A stretch of DNA of 64,000 nt, from NCBI RefSeq assembly GCF_036850765.1, contig NC_089493.1, positions 190,357,140-190,421,139 of the forward strand. The letters run 5' to 3'. The first letter of the stretch is position 1. Each line of letters starts with the position of its first letter. The position numbers were made by a program, and so were the translations under genes. The stretch comes from Saccopteryx bilineata. Its lineage: Eukaryota; Chordata; Mammalia; Chiroptera; Emballonuridae. Below the pieces are notes generated by a model, which saw nothing but the letters and a program-made list of their open reading frames with translations, was not told the origin of the DNA and searched no databases. Below, one piece after another: positions 1-11,170 of the stretch.

Positions 1-129
1 CCTGGTGGGCAGAGCGTCGCCCCTGGTGGGCGTGCCGGGTGGATCCCGGTCGGGCGCATGCGGGAGTCTGTCTGACTGTCTCTCCCTGTTTCCAGCTTCA
101 GAAAAGTGAAAAAAAAAAAAAAAAAAAAA
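1..129 (+). mobile_element. Ves-type long SINE, 3' part cut by window edge
   Basis: The GC-rich 3' body of the long tRNA-derived SINE seen complete at 20460-20863, ending in the shared 'ccagcttcagaaaa' motif and a poly-A tail (about 109-129). Its tRNA-like head lies left of the window. It faces the minus-strand copy at 619-1019 tail to tail. Confidence 0.9.
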
Positions 130-618
130 TCATAAGCCACACATACAGGGGATTGTTGGCTCTTTTGGCACTTAAGAAAAGAATGGGTCTTTGAGGATTT
201 TATATTTGCTTATTCTAGCTATAAGCCAACATCAAGAGATGAAGAAACTCTACAATAGGACTACCTCTTCACTGAGAGAAGTCTCTCTCCATCTATACCA
301 TCTGTGTGATGGACTTTCTTAGAGGTGTAGTAGGATGGGATGAATTAAAGAGGCTAGAAATATTCTGAGAGTTAGGAGAAACCTGTTTTTCGAAGGAGAA
401 GTGTATTTTCTGAATATTGTGCTAGGCTCTGGTCTTCTGGCAGTGTAACCCACTTGGCCCCTTAGAGAAAAGCCAACGGTCTCTCTGAGCTCCCGGGAAC
501 GCGCCCGAGGGGCCCACGCCAGGCTGGCGCTCGTGCCCGCGCTCTTCCCAGACCCCTTACGAGGAAACGTAGACTGAGGCAGATTATGCTGCCTGGAAAC
601 TGTTCTCCGAAGCATAGA
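130..618. other. Unique sequence with a short CpG-rich block
   Basis: No gene or recognised repeat. Bases about 480-560 are strikingly GC- and CpG-rich compared with the AT-rich surroundings. The block is too short for a CpG island and does not match the SINE body next to it. Confidence 0.4.
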
Positions 619-1019
619 TTTTTTTTTTTTTTTTTTTTTTTTGTATTTTTCTGAAGCTGGAAACGGGGAGAGACAGACAGACTCCCGCATGCGCCCGACC
701 GGGATCCACCCGGAACGCCCACCAGGGGCCACGCTCTGCCCACCAGGGGGCTATGCTCTGCCCCTCCGGGACGTCGCTCTGCCGCGACCAGAGCCACTCG
801 AGCGCCTGGGGCAGAGGCCAAGGAGCCATCCCCAGCGCCCGGGCCATCTTTGCTCCAATGGAGCCTTGGCTGCGGGAGGGGAAGAGAGAGACAGAGAGGA
901 AGGGGGTGGGGGTGGAGAAGCAAATGGGCGCTTCTCCTATGTGCCCTGGCCGGGAATCGAACCCGGGTCCCCCGCACGCCAGGCCGACGCTCTACTGCTG
1001 AGCCAATCGGCCAGGGCCA
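619..1019 (-). mobile_element. Full-length Ves-type long SINE
   Basis: Reads on the minus strand from a tRNA-like head (ending at about 1019) to a tail seen here as a T run at 619-642. The head carries a box-B-like GGTTCGATTCC (seen reversed near 955-965) and a box A (TGGCTCAGCAG). The body matches the other long SINEs here. No clear flanking duplication was found beyond a few bases. Several ORFs cross it in both strands, but they recur in every copy and are not genes. Confidence 0.93.
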
Positions 1020-1444
1020 GATAGAATTTTAGAGGCTGAGAACACCCTGAAGAACTAGCCAGTGTTTCTAATATTTATTTTTTTTTAAGCTATGGACCCT
1101 TTTGTGTATAGGTAAACACAACAACTTGAAAAAGAATATTATCTTGGCATTTGATATCTTAAGCCCTCTTAGAGAGAAAGCTATCATTGTTTGGAAAATA
1201 AGTCGGTAAACATACTTGGGACATGACATCAGCAGGAGCCGGCACCTCAGAGGAGAAAGAAGACAAAGTGCTCTGGGTTAGCATAGAGGAGGGTCAGGAA
1301 CACATGGTTTCTTTTGTTCCCGAATGAAAGCGAAAGAGGTTAAGTGAGGAGGGAAAGAATGGGGGAGAAAATAAGAGAAATCAGAAATTAAAAATAATAG
1401 CATATATATATATATATGCATATATGTAAATATACGTACACACC
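1020..1444. other. Unique AT-rich DNA with a short (AT)n run
   Basis: No gene or confident repeat. A short TA-alternating microsatellite lies at about 1400-1432. Confidence 0.4.
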
Positions 1445-1581
1445 CAGGGGTGGGCAAAAGTAGGTTTGCCATTGTGAGTACGCAAAACAAATAATTAATG
1501 CGATAATTAATAAAAAAATAATAATACAAGAATAAACTGTTTTGAGTATTCGCAACTGTAAACCTACGTATGCCCACCCTG
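1445..1581. mobile_element. Mariner-like MITE, copy 1
   Basis: 137-bp palindromic element. The left end starts CAGGGGTGGGCAAAAGTAGG and the right end, reverse-complemented, starts CAGGGTGGGCATACGTAGG. The inverted repeats extend about 44 bp to a shared 'caaaaca' and enclose an AT-rich core. The right end is followed by TA, the target of the Tc1/mariner superfamily; the left TA is not preserved. Related copies are at 11785-11906 and 55771-55896. It has no coding capacity. Confidence 0.82.
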
Positions 1582-1589
1582 TATAAGCA

Positions 1590-1745
1590 CTGTTCTAATT
1601 GTGTTACTTATACTAACTCATTTCACTCTCATACCAATCCTGTAACTAAATATAATTATAGACTCCATTCTAAATGTGAGAAACTGAGGCACAGAAAGGC
1701 TAAGTAATTCACCCACCCCAGACCTTACAACTAGCAAATATGGAG
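1590..1745 (-). mobile_element. MIR SINE fragment
   Basis: Contains the MIR core reversed: 'tcatttcactctcatacc', a 'gagaaactgaggcacagaaagg' type block and 'ctaagtaattcaccca'. Ancient mammal-wide SINE, heavily mutated. Confidence 0.75.
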
Positions 1746-2772
1746 TAGGCAGGGAGTCAGTAAAATAGCATCTTAAACACAATAACGTCCGTTATTCCAT
1801 ATGAAGTTAATTTGCCTTGCTGCATAATAAAAGCTTTTCTGCATTCCCAAACCTGCCCCCCCTACCCACAGTGTCTTCTGTGAAGTCTACAAATATTTGG
1901 GTGATGGAGTTCGTTTGGAATTACGGAATTCAGAGAAAGGGCCAAGTCCCCGTCCAAGCGCAGTGCAACCTCAAGGGCCCACGCAGCAGCGTGACAGAGC
2001 TAGCCAGGTGGAGGAGGCTGTGAAAATGCACGCCCCGCTTCCAGGTGTTCCCGGGGTCTTGGGCAGGGTTCTGAAGTTGGGAACTGGGGAATTTTAGACA
2101 ACTTAATCTGGATCTCAGCAGGCAAGGAAGTCCCAAATGCTATCTGGGAACACAGGGTGAAATAGCACTCCCCCGGTTAAATCAGGGTGGGGCCAGTGCC
2201 CTGCCAGGATGGCCTCCCTCTTGCCCCAACAGTAGCCCCTAAATCACCACACAGACCATCAGATTCCACAGGTTTAGGACTTTCCTCTAACTGACAAACA
2301 CACTGGGAGAAGGGCGTTGTACCCTACGACGCTGCAAACTGCATTTTATTTCATTTTTCCCTGACCAGTGTTTTGAAAACTAAGTCATTGATATTTAACA
2401 TGAGGGGATTTTGCATTTCAAAGGTCAGGATTTCCTGCTTGTCTTGGAATCCAGAACCTGGGTTGTCTTCCAGCAGAACCACACCTCAGAGAAGGTGGGT
2501 CTCACTGCCCGCTGTGCGTGGGGCATGAAATGTCCAGAGCGACAGGGTGCCCACCCTGCCTGCTTCACTCACTCACCCCCTCATCAAGGGCTGAATCTGA
2601 AGCTCCTGATAAAGCAGAGACAATGGAGTTAGTGTCGGCACAGACCTGAACCTAAAGCCCTGGCTTCCCTTTTCAGGGCTTTACTGCACCATGAAGATCA
2701 GATTCCTGAACCAAAGCTCTTCTTACCAATGTGCCTTGGCATCCAGTACAGTGTCCAACACATCAGAAGAAT
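1746..2772. other. Unique sequence, no gene seen
   Basis: Mixed-composition DNA without a recognisable repeat. Short ORFs occur (for example 1817-2023 and 2411-2632) but show no family motif and overlap one another in several frames. Confidence 0.4.
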
Positions 2773-2781
2773 GCAATATGT

Positions 2782-3133
2782 TTGGTTTGTTTTTTGTTGT
2801 TGTTTTTTACAGAGACAGAGAGAGAGTCAGAGAGAGGGATAGACAGGGACAGACAGACAGAAACGGAGAGATGAGAAGCATCAATCATTAGTTTTTCGTT
2901 GCGTTACAACACCTTAGTTGTTCATTGATTGCTTTCTCATATGTGTCTTGACCGTGGGCTTTCAGCAGACCGAGTAACCCCTTGCTCTAGCTAGCGACCT
3001 TGGGTCCAAGCTGGTGAGCTTTTGCTCAAACCAGATGAGCCTGTGCTCAAGCTGGCGACCTCGGGGTCTCGAACCTGGGTCCTCCGCATCCCAGTCCGAC
3101 GCTCTATCCACTGCGCCACCACCTGGTCAGGTC
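2782..3133 (-). mobile_element. tRNA-derived SINE, medium Ves-type class
   Basis: Minus-strand SINE. Its head (rightmost, ending 'cacctggtcaggt') holds a box A (GCGCAGTGGAT) and a box B (GGTTCGAGACC). The tail end is an oligo-T and purine-repeat stretch at about 2790-2870. It is flanked by a 9-bp duplication, GCAATATGT, at 2773-2781 and 3134-3142. The same class is at 21992-22284, 45356-45696 and 58941-59273. Confidence 0.92.
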
Positions 3134-3164
3134 GCAATATGTATTTTTTAACTAATGGATAGAC

Positions 3165-3495
3165 CAGGGGTTCCCAAACTACGGCCCGAGGGCCACATGC
3201 GGCCCCCTGAGGCCATTTATCCGGCCCCCGCTGCACTTCCGGAAGGGGCACCTCTTTCATTGGTGGTCAGTGAGAGGAGCATAGTTCCCATTGAAATATT
3301 GGTCAGTTTGTTGATTTAAATTTACTTGTTCTTTATTTTAAATATTGTATTTGTTCCCGTTTTGTTTTTTTACTTTAAAATAAGATATGTGCAGTGTGCA
3401 TAGGGATTTGTTCATAGTTTTTTTTATAGTCCGGCCCTCCAACGGTCTGAGGGACAGTGAACTGGCCCCCTGTGTAAAAAGTTTGGGGACCCCTG
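3165..3495. mobile_element. Non-autonomous hAT element with 8-bp TSD
   Basis: 331-bp element. The ends are CAGGGGTTCCCAAACT (left) and, reverse-complemented, CAGGGGTCCCCAAACT (right), 15 of 16 identical. A perfect 8-bp duplication GGATAGAC flanks it at 3157-3164 and 3496-3503, as expected for hAT transposition. It resembles the hAT MITEs known from bats. No transposase is present, so it was mobilised in trans. Confidence 0.93.
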
Positions 3496-3503
3496 GGATA
3501 GAC

Positions 3504-5774
3504 GAATGGACGGATGAGAGCTCATAGTGTCCAGTGAGCAGAAGAAGGTCATCCCCCAATACCTCCCTCCTCCCCCTGCCCTCACCAAGCACCTTCCCAG
3601 AGAGAGCCACTATCCCTACTCGCTCTGCCTCTTTAGGAAGAACCTCCCAGATGGCACTGTTTTATGACTGAAGCTCTGCACCTGGGGGAAACATAGGCAC
3701 CACCTCTTCTTAAGAATCACCCGTTTCAGCCGGTTCCCAGGGTCATGCTTCTCAGACTGGAGACCGGAGGAGGAAAAGCCACTGCAAAGCGGAAGCAAGG
3801 GCATGGACAACATAGAGGGTCTTCAAGAGACAGGTGGGGCCCAAGGAACCGGAGGCTGAGTCATCCCGATCCACCCCAGATCCCGAGGAACAACACTGCG
3901 CAGCTTCGCTGTTGGCCGGACAGTATTTGAAGCCTTAATTATCATTCTGTTGCATCCTTGCAGTCTCATAGCCACACTGTTCAAGTGCTTTCAAATGTTT
4001 GGGAAGTCCGTCGTGTTCAAGTTTATCCTCTTCCTGTTTGGTTGACAGGAACTATTTGTAAACAGAGCACCCTGCCAGTTGCCAGCATTTATTTGCAGTT
4101 GTATCACAAATGTTTTTGAAACTTGTGTTTATCTATAATCTGACACATCAATAGGACTTTTGCTTTTGGCCCGAGCTCCTGCCAAAGCAAATGGTTATGT
4201 GTTGAAGTTGCTTTCATCAGACCTTCACAGACCTAATGGCTGACTCTTGCATCTCCCTTGCATCAGGGTCACCCAAACTGATGTGGAGAAAGCAATTGAA
4301 CACATATGTGACAGGTTGGAGAGCCCAAGTAAGAGACAAGGCAGTGGGGGTGGGGGGGCAAGCTCAGCATGGACTAATGTTTTAAATAAAGGTCTGTTTT
4401 CAGAGAGCTGGCTCTGACACTCACAAAGGCAATTTGGCAGAAGACCTAGTTACTCTCTCATCCACCTCTGTTCTGATTATGATGATTGTACTTTGCTCTG
4501 TTGCTAAACTCAGAGGAAGATGTGTCGGCACCCGAAGGCATATGTTTCACTCGGCTTGCTTACCCACCATTTCAGTTAAGCCCTGGGAAATCCTATCTTG
4601 GCGGCTTTGTGGAGAAAGCTCTCTGTTGGAAAGATGAATGCTTTTCGTGATGAATTTTGAAAGTCAGAGCCCTGCATAGCTGGAAGGAGACCCTCAGAGA
4701 TGATCTAGTACAAACTCCAGCTTATCTAATTCATGTATTCTTCAGCAAATATTTACCAAGCCTCCTTCCATATGCCAGGCCTCAGGCAACATGATGGGGA
4801 AACCCTGGGAACAAAAGGGACAGGGCTCCTTTTTTTAATGGAGCAAGTAAACAAACTGCATCATTTCAGGGAGTGTTCATTTCTATAAGACAGAACTGCA
4901 ATAATGGGATCAAGAGTGATTGGAAGAGTGGTCTTCCTTAACAGATAGACCGTGAGAGAAGGCAATATTAGGCCTGAGGTGAAGTGGGAAGAGCCTCGCC
5001 CAGCAGAGATATTTGGGAAGGCAGACAGAGGAAGAAGCAAGTGCAAAGGCCCCGAAACAGAACAAGCCTCGCTTGCTGGGAAATAGAGAGCCATGGAACT
5101 CGGGCTCACAGGGGACGGTAGGGAGGAGCAGCACCAGGTCATGCAGCGCCCTGCGGCAATGAAGAGACAAAAACAGTAACAGGACTGACTGGGTGTCTGT
5201 CATACAGCACATGCTAACACAGGTGTCCCACCCCGATTCGGAACTTTTTCACCCAGCACACGTTATCCCTAAAATAAAAGCCACCATCCTTTCCCTCATT
5301 CTCTTTTCCCCAGCAGATTTGTGCTCTAGGTAGGAGACACAGGGTACGGGAAAATATGTCTCAGCACAACACAGCGAGATTAACCCAGGAGAGTGACGCT
5401 TTCATAATGATAATCGCTATGGATCAAAATGATCTCTCAGCCTGAACTGTTTTATGTGCTTGTCTCTTCATATGCTTTTCAATATTTTTCATCCCCTATG
5501 ATTCAGGGCAGTAGAGGAAGAAGATTCCGATATCCAGCATTTCCCTAAACTCACCCACTTGTGAATCGCCTTCAGAGCCTGTGCCGTATCTGTCCCACCT
5601 CTGACACTTTTTATGTAATACTGTTGTTTAAGCAGACTTATTATTTTATACTTCTTTCTACCTGCCCTAATGACATCCATAAACTTATGAACATGATGTG
5701 CTATTTTTCATTTTATTACACACAGAATAAATATAATTCTAAAGTTCAAAACTTTCTTTTAATGGCGCTTGTTG
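3504..5774. other. Non-repetitive interval, possible conserved element inside
   Basis: No supported gene. Bases about 3925-4345 have the look of conserved non-coding DNA (see findings). The remainder has only short overlapping ORFs without family motifs, such as 4861-5212 on the minus strand. Confidence 0.4.
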
Positions 5775-5830
5775 GAAGTTGCGCTGGGTGACTCAGTGAG
5801 TGAGAGTTGAGTGTAGATGAAGGCCTAAGA

Positions 5831-7369
5831 CAGTGGTTCTCAAAGTGTGCGCCAGAACGCACTGGTGCGCCCTAGAAGATTTCCAGGTGCGCCCTCTGGT
5901 ATTCCAGAGAAATATGTGCCTGTTGCGGACCAAAAAACTAACAGGGTTTTTGGAGTTTAGAATTTGGGGGACAGAGGCATGGGGAATTGGCTGTAAACTG
6001 ACAGTCTGCCTAACTTCCCACCTCACTTGCCAGATTAGGTTGCAAAAGGCTGTTAAGCTGTGGTGCTGGATTGTTTACACTACCTCCCATGTTCCTGGGA
6101 AAGACTAGAGGCAAGTTTCTTCTATCCTTTGTTTGGTGTAAAGTTAAGATTTGCTAATGGCCTCACTTTGCCCTATAAATAAAGCAAGATGTGGTTTTGG
6201 GGCATGCTTTGTTCTTGCCAGCAGCAATTACAGGGCCCTCCCGACCCCGTATTTTCTTAATTCTGCACATTTTCTTAATTCCGCACCATTCCCACTCGGG
6301 ACCTGGAATTACTTGCTGTGCTAGTTCATGGCATGTGCCCAGATATAAAAATAAATACAATTACTCTATTATACCATTTCATTACAAAAATACTGCTCTT
6401 TTTGTTAACACATCATTATTATATTTATAATTAACACATCATTATATTATTTTTAGATAAATACACTCAAATAAAATGAATAGATTTCTCAAAAAGAAGC
6501 GTGATAGTGAAGAATCTGATTCTGGAAGTGAGCAAAAGTTAAGTGTAAATAAAACAAGACTTGAAGCCTGACAGGCAGAATTTAATTTATAGCATTTTCC
6601 ATCACTTAACACTGAACAATATGATTGGATTAGAAACCCATTCATGGAAGCTTCAAGTGATTTTGGTTTAACATTAACAGAAGAAGAAGAACTGGCCACT
6701 ATATTCACTGATCGTGGATTGATGATTAAACCTAAGGAATTGTCTCTCGAAGCATTTTGGATTTCTATAAAAGAAGAATATGTGGCAATATCTAAAAAAG
6801 CTTTGAACATTTTACTACAATTTTTAACATCCTATTTAGGTGAATTAGGATTTTCTACCCTCAACATAGTTAAGAGTAAAAAGAGAGGAATTCTTCAATG
6901 TATTAATGAGGAAATGAGAGTTTGCCTTTCAAATATACACCCAAACATTGAAGAAATTGCTAGAACACATCAGACTCATGTTTCTCATAAACACAAGAAT
7001 GAAAAAATTTAACATATTCGCGCCAGGACCTGTTGAATTTACTAAATCTTACTAAGACTGTATCTATATATATAAAAGGTAACTATTTTTGTCGGGTTTT
7101 TTTCTTTTTAACCCCTCTTTTTTACAAATTCTAAAAAGCATAACTCAAAAAATATAACATAAAAATGTTTTTTAATGTCAGAATAAATTTAATTTTGTTG
7201 TAATTATTTTGTTTAATTACCATAAAAGCATGCTTGGACTTTATATTTTTTTCTTTAATATTTGACTTAATTATTATAACATATTTCTCAGAAATTTGTA
7301 TATAGTGCACCTACAATTATTTGTAGGATTTTAAATGCACCCTGACTTCAAAAAGTTTGAGAACCACTG
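5831..7369 (+). mobile_element. hAT transposon with internally deleted transposase
   Basis: 1539-bp element with terminal repeats CAGTGGTTCTCAAA and, reversed, the same 14 bases at the right end. It is flanked by 8-bp duplications GCCTAAGA (5823-5830) and ACCTAAGA (7370-7377), 7 of 8 identical. It retains remnants of the first and last parts of a hAT transposase (6476-7012) with the middle missing, so it depended on a full-length helper. It inserted into the older Tigger1-like element. Confidence 0.93.
6476..7012 (+). pseudogene. hAT transposase remnant: N-terminal tip joined to hATC dimerisation domain
   Basis: The ATG at 6476 opens a lysine- and serine-rich start (MNRFLKKKR, then acidic and serine residues), typical of hAT transposases, that runs about 31 codons to a TGA at 6569. 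The same frame continues, with a second stop (TAG, 6590), into 6593-7012. That part carries the C-terminal hATC region: WIRNPF, a LTEEEELATI segment, SLEAFWISIKEEY, ALNILLQFLTSYLGELGFSTL, KSKKR and a final RVCLSNIHPNIEEI block. This matches the C terminus of hAT transposases and their domesticated relatives of the ZBED5/FAM200 type. The BED zinc finger and the catalytic DDE core are missing. A functional protein is ruled out by the two stops and the deletion. Confidence 0.88.
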
Positions 7370-7689
7370 ACCTAAGATACACTACTATAGTCTTTGTAAA
7401 CACTGTACGCTCAGACAACACTACATTCATTATAAATACTTTTTCTCTTCAATAATAAATTAACCTTAGCTTATTGTAACTTTACACCTTTATAAACTCT
7501 TTAATTTCTTTAACTTTTTGATGCTGCTAATAACTCTTAGCTTAAAACACAAACACATTGTATAGCTGTACAAAAATATTTTTTTCTTTAAAAGCTAATT
7601 CTATAAGCTTTTCCCTATTTACTTTTTTTTTTTCATTTTTTTACTTTTAAAACTTGTTTGTTGAAGACCAACACAAACATACACATTAG

Positions 7690-9440
7690 ACTAGGCCTAC
7701 ACGAAGTCAGGATCATCAGTGTCACTGTCTTTCTCCTCCACATCTCGGCCCACTGGAAAGTTTTCAGATGGATGCAGCTGTCATTTCCTATGATAACAGT
7801 GCCGCCTTCCAGAAACACCTCCTGGGGGACCTGCCTGTGGCTATTCCGAGAAAATGCTATTCTTTTCAGAAGTCTGTCCATGATGGTGTCCTTGGTTTGT
7901 TTCTTTTTTGTCAACGATTTGCTTAATGCACCATGAACATTCCTCCTGTTAATGTAAACTTTTCGGTGTTGGGATCCATGTTTTTAGACTTTTTAAGGAG
8001 GATGTTGAGCATGTTAAGGTCAGCGCAAGCTTCTGCTAAAACCTTCATTGTGGTCTGTTTTCTTCTTCTGTAGCTTCCTTTTCCCTTGTATCTTTTTCAG
8101 CTATGCATTCCTATTCCAGTTCCAACACCTCCCCATTAGTCATTTCCTCAGAAACCACTTCTAGGAGCTCCTCAATGCCATCCTCATTCACACCCAGATT
8201 AAAGTTGTTTATCATCTAAACCACAGTCTTGTTGATTTTTGCAACCTCCTCATCCTTGACAAATCCTTTTTTGGAGTCATGGACAAACCTCTTGAGTGTG
8301 TTCTTGCAGATCCATTCATACATTCCTTGGTGACGTCACCCCAAGCCAAAGCAAAGTTAAAGATGCAGTCATAGATGGTGCAATCCTTCCAGAATGGCAT
8401 TGTCTGCTTTTTCACCTGCAGCAATACTTTGGGCAAATGTCCTCCTCAGGTAGAAGAACTTAAAAGCTACTAAAACTTCTTGATCCCTTGATTTAATTCT
8501 AGAAGTGGTACATGGAGGAGAAACACACTCTGATATTGGGATGAGAATTACCAATAAAAGAAGGATGTTCAGGAGCATTATCAACAATAAGCAAAATGAA
8601 GAAAGGTATACTATTCTCCAAACAGTAGTTCTCCATTTTGCTGGAGTAATAAATAATTCAGGAAGGCATCTTGAAAGAGGAGCCGGGTCATACATGACTT
8701 CATATTGCTCTCGTAGGACATTTAGTGTGTGCTTATTGGCCTGCTTGAACGTCCTGGATTCTTACAGTACCAGATCACAATGGATTTCCACTCGTAGCCT
8801 GCAACATTGCCCCTAAGCAAGACTGTCCGTCTGTCCTTGAAAGCTTAGAAACCTGACATTGACTTGACCACGTTCTGGATCAAAGTCCTTTTAGGCATCC
8901 ATTTCCAGAACTGAGAGTTCCCATCCATCCTGTATGATTTGCTCTGACAAGTAATTTTCCTGCACAACCAGTTTATCGAGAGTTTCCAAAAATTCTCCAG
9001 CTGCACATCAACACTTGCAAACTCACCACTCACTTTAACACTATTTGATGAGTAACAACTCTTGAATCATTTAAACCACCTAGAACTAGCAGTAAAGGCA
9101 ACATCATAGCTGGGTCCAGTCTTTTCATTCAACGTCACAAAACTTTTTGTTTGGGCCATGACCATCATGGTGCTGAGAGAAATCAGCTTCTGTGTCTTCA
9201 ATCCAGGTCATTAGAAGTTTCTCCATGTCTCATAAAGGCCCTTTTCAAACTTTTGTTAGCCTCGTGGCCTTCAATGAGGCAGATCCTTTAACAGCTTCTA
9301 TCACTTTGTTCTTGTTCTTCAAGGTCTTGTAGCTACGATGTAACGGGACATGCGTGACTGGAGAGCAATAATCATCACTGATATTTCACCTTCATGATCC
9401 TTAATCATGTTTAGTTTTGTTTCCAGGTCAATCATGGCCT
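7690..9440 (-). pseudogene. Tigger1-type transposase remnant
   Basis: Reading right to left on the minus strand, translated pieces in shifting frames follow a Tigger1 transposase. There is a start region near 9440 (MIDLETKLNMIKDHEG). Then comes a segment ending near 8850 (RMDGNSQFWKWMPKRTLIQ), where the family has its first catalytic aspartate in an NMDE motif; here it reads RMDG. Near 8560-8580 is VDNAPEH, with the second aspartate. Then come a proline/threonine block and the YLRRTFAQ motif (about 8440), AWGDVTKECMNG (about 8320), and the C-terminal acidic tail near 7690-7760. Many stops and frameshifts make it dead. Known role: cut-and-paste transposition into TA. Confidence 0.85.
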
Positions 9441-11170
9441 CCTTCTGACAACATTAGCTGTGGAATTTGTATGCTTAAGAGCCATGATGAACAAAACAAC
9501 ATACGATTAAATCAATGGCAAGAAAAAAATGATGCAAGCAAGAGACACAGTAAACATAAGATGTACTACTCGGTGGCTGGTGTAACACGGCATATTGTTT
9601 TATAAAACACTCTTTTTTATATAAATAGAAAGAGTATACTGTAAAATAACAATAAAAAGTATAAGTGTAGCAAATACATAAACCAGCACCATAGTCATTT
9701 ACTATCATGAAGTATTATCTATTATACATAATTGTATGTGCTATACTTTTATATGACTGGCAGCACCATACGTTTGTTGATGCCAATACCACCACAAGCA
9801 TGTGAATAATGCATTGTATTATGATGTTACAGTATCACCAGGCAATAGGAACCTTTCATCTCCATTATAAATTATGGAACCACCATCGTATACGTGATCC
9901 CTTGTTGACTGAAACATTATGTGGCACACAGTTGTATTTCATTCCTTATATGGCTATTATATTGTATGGATATACCACAATTATGTATCCATTCATCTTC
10001 TGATGGACGTTTGAGTTGTTTCCGCTTTAGGATTTAAAAAAAAATGCTGCTATTAATATTTTCATAAAAGTCTTTGTGTGGACATATGTTTTCATTTCTC
10101 TCGGGCATATCAGGAGAAATGAAACTATTGAGTCATGGTGACTCTGTGTTTAACTTTTCAAGGAATTGCCAAATCTTTTCCACAGCGGCTGTACAATGTC
10201 ACAGTCCTACTGGCAAAGTACGATGATCCGATTTTTCCACATCCTCACCCATACCTGGTCACTGCCATGGAGTGGTATCTCGTGATTTTAATTTGCATTT
10301 CCATAACAGCTAATGATGTTGAGCATATTTCCACATGTTTTTTGACCATTTTTACATCTCCTTTGAAAAAAGTGACAGTTCAAACGCTTGGCCCATTTTT
10401 AACTGGATTATTTGTCTTTTTATATCTGAGTTGGAGGAGTTCTTTACATCTTTTAGACTCAAGTCCTTTTATCAGATACATGATTTGCACATAACTTTCC
10501 CATTCTGGTGGTTCCCCTTTCCCGTTCTTGGTGGTGTCCTCTGAAGCACAGAAGACTTTAGTTTTGATGTAGTCCAGTGCAGCAATTTTTACTTTCGTCC
10601 TGTGTGCTTTTGGTGTTATACCTATTAAGAATTTGCCTAACCTAGAGTCAGAAAGCTTTACTCCTATATTTTCTTGTAAGAGTTTTATAGTTTTAGCTCT
10701 TATATTTAAGTCTATGATCCTCTTGAATTAATTTTTGCATGTGTTATGAGCTAGGAGCCTTAATTTATCTTTTGCGTATAAATGTCTATTCAGTTCTACC
10801 AGCATTATTTGTTGAAAGGGTTGTTCTTTTCCCATTGAATGGTCTTGGCAGCTTTGTCAAAAATAAGCTGACTATAAAGATGAGAGTTTACTTATGGATT
10901 CTTAATTCTGTTACATTAGCTGTATGTCTATCCTATGACAGTTACCATACGGTCCAGATTATTGTAGATTCATGATAAGTTTTATAATTGAAAGTGTGAG
11001 TCTCCCAATTTTGTTCTTTTTCAAGATTGTTTTGGTTTTCCTGGTTCATTCTCTTGCACTTTTATAAAAATTTTAGGTTTAACTTGACAATTTCTGGAGG
11101 GAAAAAGCCAGTTGTAATTTTGATACCAGTAACATTGAATATTTAGATCAATTTGAGGGGTATTGACATC

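Larger units (their letters stand above)
5775..9940 (-). mobile_element. Tigger1-like (pogo/TcMar) DNA transposon, decayed, split by a hAT insertion
   Basis: Old DNA transposon on the minus strand, in two blocks (about 5775-5830 and 7370-9940) around the hAT element at 5831-7369. The transposase remnant is at about 7690-9440. The outer terminal inverted repeats are not recognisable, so both ends are truncated or eroded and the limits are approximate. The right end abuts old L1 sequence. Confidence 0.85.
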
